From Agromyces sp. H66 (GTDB lineage: Bacteria; Actinomycetota; Actinomycetes; Actinomycetales; Microbacteriaceae): DNA of 64,000 bases. The first letter of the stretch is position 1; each line of letters opens with the position of its first letter. The translations under genes were made by a program, and so were the position numbers. The stretch spans positions 434,001 through 498,000 of the forward strand of contig NZ_SJZG01000001.1 of NCBI RefSeq assembly GCF_004959775.1, read 5' to 3'. Under the pieces are notes generated by a model. The model was not told the origin of the DNA. It worked only from the letters and a program-made list of their open reading frames with translations, and did not search any database. Shown in pieces: positions 25,853-33,962 of the stretch.

Positions 25853-27634
25853 ATGGCTGTACACGTTTCCCATTCCCTTCACCTCCGCGCCGACGGACTC
25901 TCGGCCGCCTATCCCGACCGGCGCATCTTCACCGACCTGTCGTTCACCGTGGCACCCGGCCAGCGGGTCGGACTCATCGGCGAGAACGGCGTCGGCAAGT
26001 CGACGCTGCTCCGGCTCCTCGCGGGCACGATCGGTGGTGCGGATGCCGCGTCCGCACCGCTCGGCGACGCCATCGTCGAGGGGCGGCTCACCCGGCCCGC
26101 CCGCACCGGCCTGCTCGCCCAGGAACTGCCGTTCCACCCGCAGGAGCGGGTCGGTGACATCCTCGAGCATGCGCTCGCCGGCGTGCGGGCCATCGAGCGC
26201 GAGCTCGACGCGGCATCCGCTGCCCTCGCTCTCGTCGACGGCGATCGTGAGGTCGAGGCGGCACACGCCCGCTATGCCGAGGCACTCGATGCCGCCGAGC
26301 GCGCCGACGTGTGGTCGGCGCAGGCGCGCCGCGACGAGCTGCTCGAGGGCCTGGGTGTCGCCGGGCTCGGGCTCGACCGACGCATCGGAGAGATCTCGGG
26401 CGGGCAACGCAGTCGGTTCGCGCTGGCGGCGCTGCTGCTGCGCGCGCCCGATGCGCTGCTCCTCGACGAGCCCACGAACCACCTCGACGACGATGCGGCC
26501 GCGTTCCTCGAGGCGCGGCTGCGCGCCTGGCGCGGACCCGTGCTGTTCGCGAGCCACGACCGCGAGTTCCTCGATCGGGTCGCCACGGGGCTCCTCGACC
26601 TCGACCCCGCACGTGCGGGTGCGATCGCGGCCGCGGGTTCGGGTGCAGGCGAGGGCTCGACGCGCGACGAGGTGCTCGCGGCATCCGGTGGCACCGTCTT
26701 CGGCGGCGGCTTCAGCGAGTTCCTCGTTCTCAAGGCGGCGGAGCACGAGCGCTGGCAGCGTCAGTACGACGACGAGCAGGAGGAGCTCAAGCGCCTGCGC
26801 GAGAGCGTCGGCGGCGTGGCGCGGCGCGTGGCGCACGGCCGGGCGGCCACCGACAACGACAAGTTCCTGAAGCACTTCAAGGGCGGCAGGGTCGAGCAGG
26901 CGGTCTCCCGGCGGGTGCGCAACGCCGAGCAGCGCCTCGCGACGCTCGAGCGCGAGCAGGTGGGCAAGCCCCCGGCGCCACTCGACTTCCAGGGCATCCC
27001 GCCGGGTTCGCACGCGCTCGAGGAGGCATCCGGTCTGCTGCTGAAGCTGACGGATGTCGCGGTCGACGGCCGCCTCGCGCTCGATGAGCTGGCCGTGGCG
27101 CCGCTCACGCGGTTGCTCGTGACGGGCGCGAACGGTGCCGGCAAGTCCACGCTGCTCGGCGTGCTGGCGAGGGCGCTCACGGTCGACCGGGGCGTCGTGC
27201 ACCGGCGTCGCGGGCTGCGGGTGCAACTGCTGGAGCAGGACGTGCGGTTCGCCGACCCGGATGCCTCGCCGCGACGCCTGTACGAGCGTGTGCTGGGCGA
27301 GCGACGCGCCGAGCAGGTCCCGCTGTCGAGCCTCGGGCTCATCGCGCCGCGTGACGAGACGCGCCCCGTGGGTTCGCTCTCGGTGGGGCAGCAGCGGCGG
27401 CTCGCCCTCGCGCTCGTGATCGCGCGGCCGCCGCACGTGTTCCTGCTCGACGAACCGACCAACCACCTCTCGCTCACGCTCGCGACCGACCTCGAGGAGG
27501 CGCTCGGCACGTATCCGGGTGCCGTGGTCATCGCGAGCCATGACCGGTGGCTGCGGCGGCGCTGGACGGGGGAGCGGCTCGAGCTCCACGCGGGGCGGCG
27601 GGTCGGTGCGCCGGCGCCGAGAGTGCGGGTGTGA
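25853..27634 (+). CDS. ABC-F family ATPase, probable antibiotic-resistance ribosome-protection type
   Basis: 593 residues with two ABC domains and no membrane segments. Domain 1: Walker A GENGVGKS (43-50), signature ISGGQRSR, Walker B LLLDEPTNHLDDD. The interdomain linker (about 285-390) is charged and helical, with RQYDDEQEELKRLRESVGG and HGRAATDNDKFLKHFKGGR. Domain 2: Walker A GANGAGKS (425-432), signature SVGQQRR, Walker B FLLDEPTNHLS. ABC-F proteins bind the ribosomal E site; actinobacterial forms such as TlrC, LmrC and VarM release macrolides, lincosamides or streptogramins. The long linker and the attenuator-like leader favour a resistance role over a housekeeping EttA-type one. The ATG lacks a strong ribosome binding site. 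Confidence 0.88.
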   Translation: MAVHVSHSLHLRADGLSAAYPDRRIFTDLSFTVAPGQRVGLIGENGVGKSTLLRLLAGTIGGADAASAPLGDAIVEGRLTRPARTGLLAQELPFHPQERVGDILEHALAGVRAIERELDAASAALALVDGDREVEAAHARYAEALDAAERADVWSAQARRDELLEGLGVAGLGLDRRIGEISGGQRSRFALAALLLRAPDALLLDEPTNHLDDDAAAFLEARLRAWRGPVLFASHDREFLDRVATGLLDLDPARAGAIAAAGSGAGEGSTRDEVLAASGGTVFGGGFSEFLVLKAAEHERWQRQYDDEQEELKRLRESVGGVARRVAHGRAATDNDKFLKHFKGGRVEQAVSRRVRNAEQRLATLEREQVGKPPAPLDFQGIPPGSHALEEASGLLLKLTDVAVDGRLALDELAVAPLTRLLVTGANGAGKSTLLGVLARALTVDRGVVHRRRGLRVQLLEQDVRFADPDASPRRLYERVLGERRAEQVPLSSLGLIAPRDETRPVGSLSVGQQRRLALALVIARPPHVFLLDEPTNHLSLTLATDLEEALGTYPGAVVIASHDRWLRRRWTGERLELHAGRRVGAPAPRVRV

Positions 27635-27686
27635 GCGGCAGCGGTGGAGTGGCGGCTGTTCCGGTTATGCGTCGCGCAGGGCGCAT

Positions 27687-27717
27687 CGGATGCCGCGACG
27701 ACGCGCCGCGGCATCCG
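27687..27717 (+). terminator. hairpin terminator of the ABC-F gene
   Basis: CGGATGCCGCG (27687-27697) and CGCGGCATCCG (27707-27717) form a perfect 11-bp stem with a 9-nt loop, 50 bp past the stop. The arms contain the octamer that is common throughout the window. Confidence 0.65.
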
Positions 27718-27729
27718 CTTGCCTCACAT

Positions 27730-27745
27730 TCGAACATGTGTTCGA
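27730..27745. promoter_or_regulatory. SOS (LexA) box
   Basis: TCGAACATGTGTTCGA fits the actinobacterial LexA consensus TCGAAC-N4-GTTCGA in every fixed position, and flanking bases extend the palindrome (ATTCGAACATGTGTTCGAAT). It lies 8 bp before the ATG of the radical SAM gene, where LexA would block transcription until DNA damage. Confidence 0.85.
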
Positions 27746-27753
27746 ATGGGCAG

Positions 27754-28824
27754 ATGCGATGGAGTGGACAGGAGTTGGGCGTCGAGCAGTCCGATGCGTT
27801 GCCCGGGCTCGCGAAGCTCAACAACCTCGTGCGCTCGGTGCAGACGCCCGAGTTCGCCGGCGTCACGTTCCACGAGGTGCTCGCGAAGTCGGCGCTCAAC
27901 AAGGTGCCGGGCCAGTCGATGGTGCCGTTCGGCTGGACGATCAACCCCTACCGGGGCTGCAGTCACGCGTGCGTGTACTGCTTCGCCCGCCCGACGCACA
28001 CGTACCTCGACCTCGACGCGGGCGACGACTTCGACCGGCAGATCATCGTGAAGGTGAACGTGGCCGACGTGCTGCGCACCGAGCTCTCGAAGCCGGCCTG
28101 GCGGCACGAGCACGTGGCGCTCGGCACGAACACCGACCCCTACCAGCGCGCCGAGGGCCGCTACTCGCTCATGCCGGGCATCATCGACGCGCTCACGACG
28201 AGCGGAACGCCGTTCAGCATCCTCACCAAAGGCACGCTCCTGCGCCGCGACCTGCCGCAACTGGCAGATGCCGCGACCCGTGTGCCGGTCGACCTCGCGA
28301 TGTCGATCGCGGTGTACGACCACGAGCTGCAGCAGTCGGTCGAGCCGGGAACGCCGAGCACCAGGGCGCGCCTCGCCACGGTGACGGCCGTGCGCGAGGC
28401 CGGCCTCGACTGCGCGGTGTTCCTCATGCCGATCCTGCCGTACCTGACGGATACGAGAGCGCACCTCGACGAAGCGCTGCGTCAGGCCAAGGCGGCCGGA
28501 GCGACGAGCGTGCTCTACACGGCGCTGCACCTCAAGCCGGGGGTGAAGCCGTGGTTCATGCAGTGGCTCGAACGCGAGCACCCCGAGCTCGTGCCGAAGT
28601 ACCGCTCGATGTACTACGGCAACAACACCTACGCGCCCAAGGAGTACCGCCGCTGGCTCGGGCAACGCATGCGGCCTCTCATCCGGGCGCACGGACTGGA
28701 GCAGGGGCGTGAGGATCCCGTGACGGGCGGGGTGCGGTCGTCGGCAGTCGCGCCGGCGCGTCACGCCTCGGGGTCGCTGCCCGACCTGTTCGGCCGGCCG
28801 CCCGACCCGTCGGCCCTGTTCTGA
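27754..28824 (+). CDS. Rv2578c-family radical SAM protein, SOS-controlled
   Basis: 356 residues. The radical SAM cluster motif is Cys69-x3-Cys73-x2-Cys76 in NPYRGCSHACVYCFARPTH, preceded by the family's MVPFGWTINPYRG. Later motifs are VALGTNTDPYQRAEGRY and FSILTKGTLLRRDL, typical of the spore-photoproduct-lyase-like group to which mycobacterial Rv2578c belongs. A DNA-repair-related reaction is plausible given the LexA box, but the substrate is unknown. I start at 27754, just after the box; the C-terminal tail SGSLPDLFGRPPDPSALF is a variable end. Confidence 0.9.
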   Translation: MRWSGQELGVEQSDALPGLAKLNNLVRSVQTPEFAGVTFHEVLAKSALNKVPGQSMVPFGWTINPYRGCSHACVYCFARPTHTYLDLDAGDDFDRQIIVKVNVADVLRTELSKPAWRHEHVALGTNTDPYQRAEGRYSLMPGIIDALTTSGTPFSILTKGTLLRRDLPQLADAATRVPVDLAMSIAVYDHELQQSVEPGTPSTRARLATVTAVREAGLDCAVFLMPILPYLTDTRAHLDEALRQAKAAGATSVLYTALHLKPGVKPWFMQWLEREHPELVPKYRSMYYGNNTYAPKEYRRWLGQRMRPLIRAHGLEQGREDPVTGGVRSSAVAPARHASGSLPDLFGRPPDPSALF

Positions 28825-28933
28825 ACATCGTCGCACCGGCGTCGCCCGACATGTCGCGGCGGGGAACTGCGATAATCCGCAGAGGGCCGAGGGTGCACCC
28901 GAGCACCGCCGGCCTCGCGAGTGGAGGACCACG

Positions 28934-30166
28934 ATGACCCTGGGGTTGCCGGGACACCTCGCGCGAGATTCCCTGAGCCGGGCGCTCGCGTTCGGTGGTC
29001 ACTGTGCCGCGTGGGTGTGCCTCGGCATCGCCGTGTTCATCGGCCTCATGGGCGCGACCGAGGAGGCGGATCCCGTCGGATGGACCACGGCGGCGCTGTC
29101 GGCGCTGCTCGGCGGCATCCTGGTGCTCGTCGCCAGGTTTCCGACGGTGACGCTCACCCTCGTCTACCTCGTCGCCGGGACGGGTACGGTGCTCGCCCTC
29201 ACCGTGATCGTGATGGACCCGGCCTACGGGCTGCGCTCGACCGACAACGTGGTGCTCGCACTGCCGCGCATCGCGCTCATCCTCGTCGGCGGCGCCGGCT
29301 CCGGATCGCTGGTCGCCATCACGTGGGGCGTGCTCGGTTGGGCGCTGGGGGAGGCCGCCACGTTCCTCGGCGTCGCCCTGGCAGGCGGTGTGTGGACGCC
29401 CAACATCGCCGCGGCGACCGCCCTGGCCATCCTCATCCTCGTGCGCGCGTTCGACGGGCTCGGTCGCCGCACCGACGCCCGCCGTGAGACGGGACTGCAC
29501 CGCGCCAGCCAGCACACCCGCGAACTCGCCATCCGCCATGACTACGAACTCCGGGCGACCGCGAGGCTGCACGACACCGCGCTCAGCCATCTCGTGGCGA
29601 TCGCCGCCGCCGGATCCGGTCCGGTCGACGAGCGGCTGCGGCTCGGAATCCGGGAGGACCTCAGCCTCATCGTCGGCCGCGACTGGGCGATCGACCACGC
29701 GTCCAGCGACGCCGGTGAGCGCGCCCTCCGGCAGCCCGACGTCCCTGCCGGACTCGCTTGCGCAGCACCCGACGCCGGGGCGCCGACCCTCGAGACCGCG
29801 TTCGCCGCTGCGGCCAACGTGGGGCTCGAGGTGCGGATGAGCGGCGATCTCGCGGTGCTCGGCGTGCTGGGGCCGGGCCGGGCCGCCGCACTCGACGCCG
29901 CCGTCGCCCAGTGTCTCGTCAATGTCGCGAGGCATGCGGGCGTCCGGGAAGCGGAGGTGGCGATCGGACTCAGTGGCGGGGAGGTCACCGTCGCCGTCAT
30001 GGACAGCGGCGTCGGATTCGACGAGGGCGAGGTGCCCGAGGACCGCATCGGGCTCCGCACCTCGATCCGCGCCCGCATCGAGCAGGAGGACGGGACCGTG
30101 CGCGTCTGGTCGACGAAGGGTGTCGGCACGACCGTCGTCATGGCCGTGCCAGAGGGCGGTGAATGA
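28934..30166 (+). CDS. membrane sensor histidine kinase-like protein
   Basis: 410 residues. Five or six transmembrane helices fill residues 20-175. A helical linker leads to a phosphoacceptor-like motif RLHDTALSHL (His213), similar to the HisKA_3 type. The HATPase_c domain at the end has an N box (QCLVNVARHAGVREAEV), the G1 box DSGVGFDEGEV and GLRTSIRARI. The kinase should act on the response regulator two genes on. GGAGG precedes the ATG. The stop overlaps the next gene by 4 nt. Confidence 0.85.
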   Translation: MTLGLPGHLARDSLSRALAFGGHCAAWVCLGIAVFIGLMGATEEADPVGWTTAALSALLGGILVLVARFPTVTLTLVYLVAGTGTVLALTVIVMDPAYGLRSTDNVVLALPRIALILVGGAGSGSLVAITWGVLGWALGEAATFLGVALAGGVWTPNIAAATALAILILVRAFDGLGRRTDARRETGLHRASQHTRELAIRHDYELRATARLHDTALSHLVAIAAAGSGPVDERLRLGIREDLSLIVGRDWAIDHASSDAGERALRQPDVPAGLACAAPDAGAPTLETAFAAAANVGLEVRMSGDLAVLGVLGPGRAAALDAAVAQCLVNVARHAGVREAEVAIGLSGGEVTVAVMDSGVGFDEGEVPEDRIGLRTSIRARIEQEDGTVRVWSTKGVGTTVVMAVPEGGE

Positions 30167-31302
30167 GCAGGATGCGCCTCACCCAGCAGGAGGCCGACCC
30201 GCTCGGCGGCATCACGGCGGCGCCGCTCGTCGCGATCGGGGCGGCGCTGGCGTTCGGATTCTCGATCGTGCTCACCATCGTGCACTGGAGTGACGTCGGG
30301 AGGCCGCTCGCCGCCGTCATCGCGATCGGGCTCGTGGGTGCGGCCGGGGTCGTCGCGGCGGTCTCCACGACGCCATCGCGTGCGCCGTTCGCCTCCGAGC
30401 GACTGTGGCTCATCGTGGCGCTCGCGGTGGCCGGGGCGATCGCCGAGTACCTCAGCACGATCGGTGCCAACAGCTCCGTCTACGACGATTTCGGCTCGAT
30501 CGTCGTGGGCACGCTCATCCTCAGCGTCGCGCCGTACTGCACCTGGATCTCACTGCTGCTCGCCGGCGTGATCTCTGCGGCCGTGCTCTCCTTCCTCGTC
30601 GTCGGGTCCGCCTCGGCCATCGCGGTGGACGTTCCCATCGCCTCGCTCATCGCGCTCAACTCGGTTGCGGTGCTCGCGCTGGCCGCCGCGGCGGCCGGGT
30701 ACTCCGCCGCGGTCGTCGACGAGACGCTCGCCTGGCAACGGGAGGCGAACCGCGCCGCGCTGCAGCGCGACGCCGAGCTCCGGGCGGGGATCGCCCGATC
30801 GGTGCAGCAGAGCCGAGTCTCGGTGCTCGGACGCGAGGTGCTGCCGTTCCTCGCGGGCGTCATGACCGCCGATCGCATCTCGGTCGCGGACGCCGACCGC
30901 GCGCGTGAGCTCGCCGAGACCCTGCGGCACGCGCTCAAGGCGGGCATCGAGTCGACGTGGCTCGACGAGCTCGCGGCGGACCTGCAGCCCTCCGGCGGCG
31001 TTCCCATCGTGATCGACGACGCCACCGGCGCAGCCGACGACCTCAACGACGACCAGCGTTCGGCCCTCACCGCGCTGCTCGTGTGGCTGGGCGACGGGGG
31101 CCGATCGGCGGAGATCAGGGTGACCTTCCGCACCGACCCCGATCGCAGCGGGATCTCGATCGTGGCCGGACACGGCTCATCGCCGCCGACCCGTCGCGAG
31201 CTCGATCGCTTCACCGCGGTGGCGCGTGCCGTGGCGATGGGCGCGGAGGCCACGCTCGCAGGGGAGAATGTCAAGGTGGAGTTGCGTCATGTCGCCGAGT
31301 GA
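30163..31302 (+). CDS. membrane protein resembling a histidine kinase without catalytic motifs
   Basis: 379 residues. About six transmembrane helices (15-195), then a cytoplasmic part laid out like the kinase encoded just before it. At the expected His position the sequence is SVQQSRVSVLGREVLPFL, with no His-Asp pair. The region equivalent to the ATPase (LNDDQRSALTALLVWLGDGG, TFRTDPDRSGISIVAGHG) lacks N and G boxes. It is most simply a degenerate paralogue that may dimerise with or regulate the active kinase. It overlaps both neighbours (4 nt and 14 nt), so all three proteins are made together. Confidence 0.72.
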   Translation: MSRMRLTQQEADPLGGITAAPLVAIGAALAFGFSIVLTIVHWSDVGRPLAAVIAIGLVGAAGVVAAVSTTPSRAPFASERLWLIVALAVAGAIAEYLSTIGANSSVYDDFGSIVVGTLILSVAPYCTWISLLLAGVISAAVLSFLVVGSASAIAVDVPIASLIALNSVAVLALAAAAAGYSAAVVDETLAWQREANRAALQRDAELRAGIARSVQQSRVSVLGREVLPFLAGVMTADRISVADADRARELAETLRHALKAGIESTWLDELAADLQPSGGVPIVIDDATGAADDLNDDQRSALTALLVWLGDGGRSAEIRVTFRTDPDRSGISIVAGHGSSPPTRRELDRFTAVARAVAMGAEATLAGENVKVELRHVAE

Positions 31303-31996
31303 AGCGCCGATCCCGGCGGCGCCGTCGGATGCGCCGGTCGACGAGCGGGTACGCCTCGCGCTGCTCGACGATCACGGGCTCATCGTCGACAGCCTCGCGA
31401 CCTGGTTCGCCGATCACGCCCCCGATTTCGAGGTCGCCGTACGCGCCACCACCTGGATGGATCTCATCCGGAACCCCGCCTTCCCCGTCGACCTCGTGCT
31501 GATGGATCTCCAGCTCGGCGACGGCGTCTCGATCGAGTCCCGCATCCGCGCCTGCCGGGCGGCGGGGGCGAAGGTGCTCGTCGTGAGCGCACTGGACGAC
31601 GAGGGATCCCGGGCCCGGTGCCTCGCCGCAGGCGCGGCGGGCTTCGTCTCCAAGACGCTGCCGGCGGGCGAACTCGTCGACCTGGCACGGCGCGCCGCGC
31701 GCGGGGAGCGGCTACGGCGGCATCCGTCGACCGGCAGCGCCCGCCGCGACAGCGGCGCTGCCGCGGCCGGGGCGGCGCTCGGCTCGGCGCACCTCAGCGC
31801 CGCGGAGGAGCGAGCCCTGCGCCTGTACGCCCAGGGTCATTCGACGGCCGAGGTGGCCGATCGCATGGACGTGGGCTACGAGACCGCGAAGACCTACCTG
31901 CGCCGGGTGCGGGAGAAGTACGCACGAGTCGGCCGGCCGGCCAGCCGGAAGGCCGAACTGATCCGCCGGGCGGCGGAGGACGGATTCCTCGAATAG
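31289..31996 (+). CDS. LuxR/NarL-family response regulator
   Basis: 235 residues. The receiver domain has acidic Asp27-Asp28, phosphoacceptor Asp73 (DLVLMDLQLGDG) and Lys122 (FVSKTLPA). The C-terminal DNA-binding domain is a GerE-like helix-turn-helix, LSAAEERALRLYAQGHSTAEVADRMDVGYETAKTYLRRVREKYA. GGTGGAG precedes the ATG. Partner kinases are encoded directly upstream, overlapping by 14 nt. Its stop codon touches the tdk start, so tdk may be transcribed with it. Confidence 0.9.
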   Translation: MSPSEAPIPAAPSDAPVDERVRLALLDDHGLIVDSLATWFADHAPDFEVAVRATTWMDLIRNPAFPVDLVLMDLQLGDGVSIESRIRACRAAGAKVLVVSALDDEGSRARCLAAGAAGFVSKTLPAGELVDLARRAARGERLRRHPSTGSARRDSGAAAAGAALGSAHLSAAEERALRLYAQGHSTAEVADRMDVGYETAKTYLRRVREKYARVGRPASRKAELIRRAAEDGFLE

Positions 31997-32611
31997 ATGG
32001 CGAAGCTGTACTTCCGCTACGGCGCGATGAACTCCGGCAAGTCGACGGCGCTGCTGCAGGCGGCCTTCAACTACGAGGAGCGCGGGCACCAGGTGCTGCT
32101 CGCGAAGCCCGCGGTCGACACGAAGGGCGACCTCAGCATCGTGTCGCGGCTCGGCATGGCGCGCGATGTCGATTTCATGATCGAGCACGGGTCGAACGCG
32201 CTGGAACGCTTCCAGCACTATCGATCTCGGGTCATCGAGGTTTCGGGGCGCGACGTGAGCTGCCTGCTCATCGACGAGGCGCAGTTCCTCACGTCCGAAC
32301 AGGTCGACGACTTGCTCCGCATCGCCCTCATGGACGACATCCCCGTACTCGCATACGGCATCCGCACCGACTTCCAGACGGCCGCGTTCCCCGGCAGCCG
32401 GCGACTGCTCGAGATCGCGCACAGCATCGAGGAGTTGAAGACCATCTGCCGCTGCGGACGCAAGGCCATCTTCAACGGCCGTCTCATCGACGGCCGGTTC
32501 GTCTTCGACGGCGACCAGGTCGCGATCGACGGCGAGCAGGTCACCTACGAATCCCTGTGCGGGGTCTGCTACCTCGAGGAGAGCGGCGGCGTGCTGAACG
32601 GCCGACACTGA
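31997..32611 (+). CDS. tdk: thymidine kinase
   Basis: 204 residues of the type II (bacterial) thymidine kinase family. P-loop GAMNSGKS (9-16), Walker B-like LLIDEAQFL, and zinc-binding pairs CRCG and CGVC near the C-terminus; the lasso region has YGIRTDFQTAAFPGSRRLL. It phosphorylates salvaged thymidine. The ATG follows the response-regulator stop without a gap. Confidence 0.95.
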   Translation: MAKLYFRYGAMNSGKSTALLQAAFNYEERGHQVLLAKPAVDTKGDLSIVSRLGMARDVDFMIEHGSNALERFQHYRSRVIEVSGRDVSCLLIDEAQFLTSEQVDDLLRIALMDDIPVLAYGIRTDFQTAAFPGSRRLLEIAHSIEELKTICRCGRKAIFNGRLIDGRFVFDGDQVAIDGEQVTYESLCGVCYLEESGGVLNGRH

Positions 32612-32702
32612 CGGGTGCCCTGCGCGGGCTGCCGCCGTTCACGATGCCGCCGCACCGGATGCCGCTGCGCATCGCAGCCGTCGAGGTGCGAGCATTGGCA
32701 GC

Positions 32703-33776
32703 ATGACGGTCGACGCGCAGCGGATGCCACGCCGCGTCGAGGGCGTCGACGCCGCCCGCGGATTGGCGCTCATCGGCATGTTCGTCGCACACGTGACTCC
32801 GGCCGTCGCGACGCCGCAGGTGGCCGAACTCATCGCCATCGCCGACGAACGCCCCCGCCTGCTCTTCGCCCTGACCGCCGGAATCGGGCTCGGGCTGATG
32901 TCGGGCGGCGCTCGCCCGATCGCCGACGGACGCTCCGCGCTCCGCCGCCAGATCGCCGTACGCGCGGTCATCCTCATCGCGCTCGGCATGCTGATCTGGG
33001 CCACGCTCGACCCGCTGGTGTTCATCATCCTCGACGTGTACGGCGTCGCGTTCCTCGTGCTGCTGCCGCTGCTGTTCCTGCCGTTGAGGGTGATGCTCTG
33101 GCTCGGTGTCGCCCTCCTCGCGGTCACGCCGGCGCTCACGGAGCTGGGGGCGCGCACCGAGTTCGTCGACGCGGTGCGCCAGACCCCGTTGAAGTTCCTC
33201 TCCGACTGGATCGTCGGCGGCGCGTATCCCGTGATCGTCTGGGTCGCCGTGATGCTCATCGGGCTGGCCCTCGCGCGCACGGACCTGGAGTCGCCGCGCG
33301 TGATCGCGTCGACCGCGCTCGCGGGCGCTGCGGCGGCATCCGTGTTCCTGCCCCTCGCCGCGCAGCTCCCACCGCCCGAGCTCGTGAGCGAGGCAGGCTG
33401 GTCGGTGCCGCTGCGCGCGTCGATCGAGGCGCTCGGCAACGTGGGCGTCGGCGCGCTCGTGGTGGCCGCGATGCTCACGCTCACCGCGCTCGCCCGCCCC
33501 GCGGTGCGACGGATCGCCTCGACGATGCTCTCGCCGATCATCGCCATGGGGGCGATGCCGCTCAGCATCTACACGCTCCACCTCGTCGTGATCGCGCTCG
33601 CGATCCGAGAGGAGAACGGCTTCGCCACGGATGACTCGTGGCCGCTGCTCATCGGGCTGGTCGCCGGGTCGATGACGTTCGCCTGGCTCTGGCGGCGCCA
33701 CCTCGGACGCGGGCCACTGGAGCGATTGCTCCGGTGGGCGAGCGGCCGTGATCGCGTGGATGCGGCGGCGCACTGA
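32703..33776 (+). CDS. DUF418/DUF1624-type membrane protein
   Basis: 357 residues with about nine hydrophobic segments. The N-terminus, RRVEGVDAARGLALIGMFVAHV, is the hallmark shared by the heparan-alpha-glucosaminide N-acetyltransferase-like (DUF1624) and DUF418 families; the conserved Asp-Ala-x-Arg-Gly and the membrane His are present. A C-terminal MPLSIYTLHLVVIALAIRE resembles the DUF418 end. It may transfer acyl groups to envelope sugars, but this is not proven for the family. It precedes the glycan genes on the same strand. Confidence 0.8.
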   Translation: MTVDAQRMPRRVEGVDAARGLALIGMFVAHVTPAVATPQVAELIAIADERPRLLFALTAGIGLGLMSGGARPIADGRSALRRQIAVRAVILIALGMLIWATLDPLVFIILDVYGVAFLVLLPLLFLPLRVMLWLGVALLAVTPALTELGARTEFVDAVRQTPLKFLSDWIVGGAYPVIVWVAVMLIGLALARTDLESPRVIASTALAGAAAASVFLPLAAQLPPPELVSEAGWSVPLRASIEALGNVGVGALVVAAMLTLTALARPAVRRIASTMLSPIIAMGAMPLSIYTLHLVVIALAIREENGFATDDSWPLLIGLVAGSMTFAWLWRRHLGRGPLERLLRWASGRDRVDAAAH

Positions 33777-33810
33777 GGCGCCGGGGCCCCGGAGCGCCCC
33801 GCATCAACAA

Positions 33811-33825
33811 CTGAGGCGACCTCAG
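33811..33825. promoter_or_regulatory. CTGAG-N5-CTCAG dyad upstream of the phosphoglycosyltransferase gene
   Basis: CTGAGGCGACCTCAG is a 15-bp dyad followed after 57 bp by TAGCCT (33883-33888), a possible -10 box. A dyad of identical outer arms (CTGAGTCGCGCTCAG) stands before the DUF4012 gene. Alternatively this one is a terminator of the preceding gene. Confidence 0.4.
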
Positions 33826-33962
33826 GACCCCACTTCGGGGGACACTTCGCATCGAGGCCTCGGGCGCCCCGGCAGAGCGGGGTAGCCTATCGCATGACCC
33901 GCTGCCCGAACGGCGGGGTTCGTGCGTCCGCCCACCCGATGCGGACTGCCTGGGGAGGTGCC

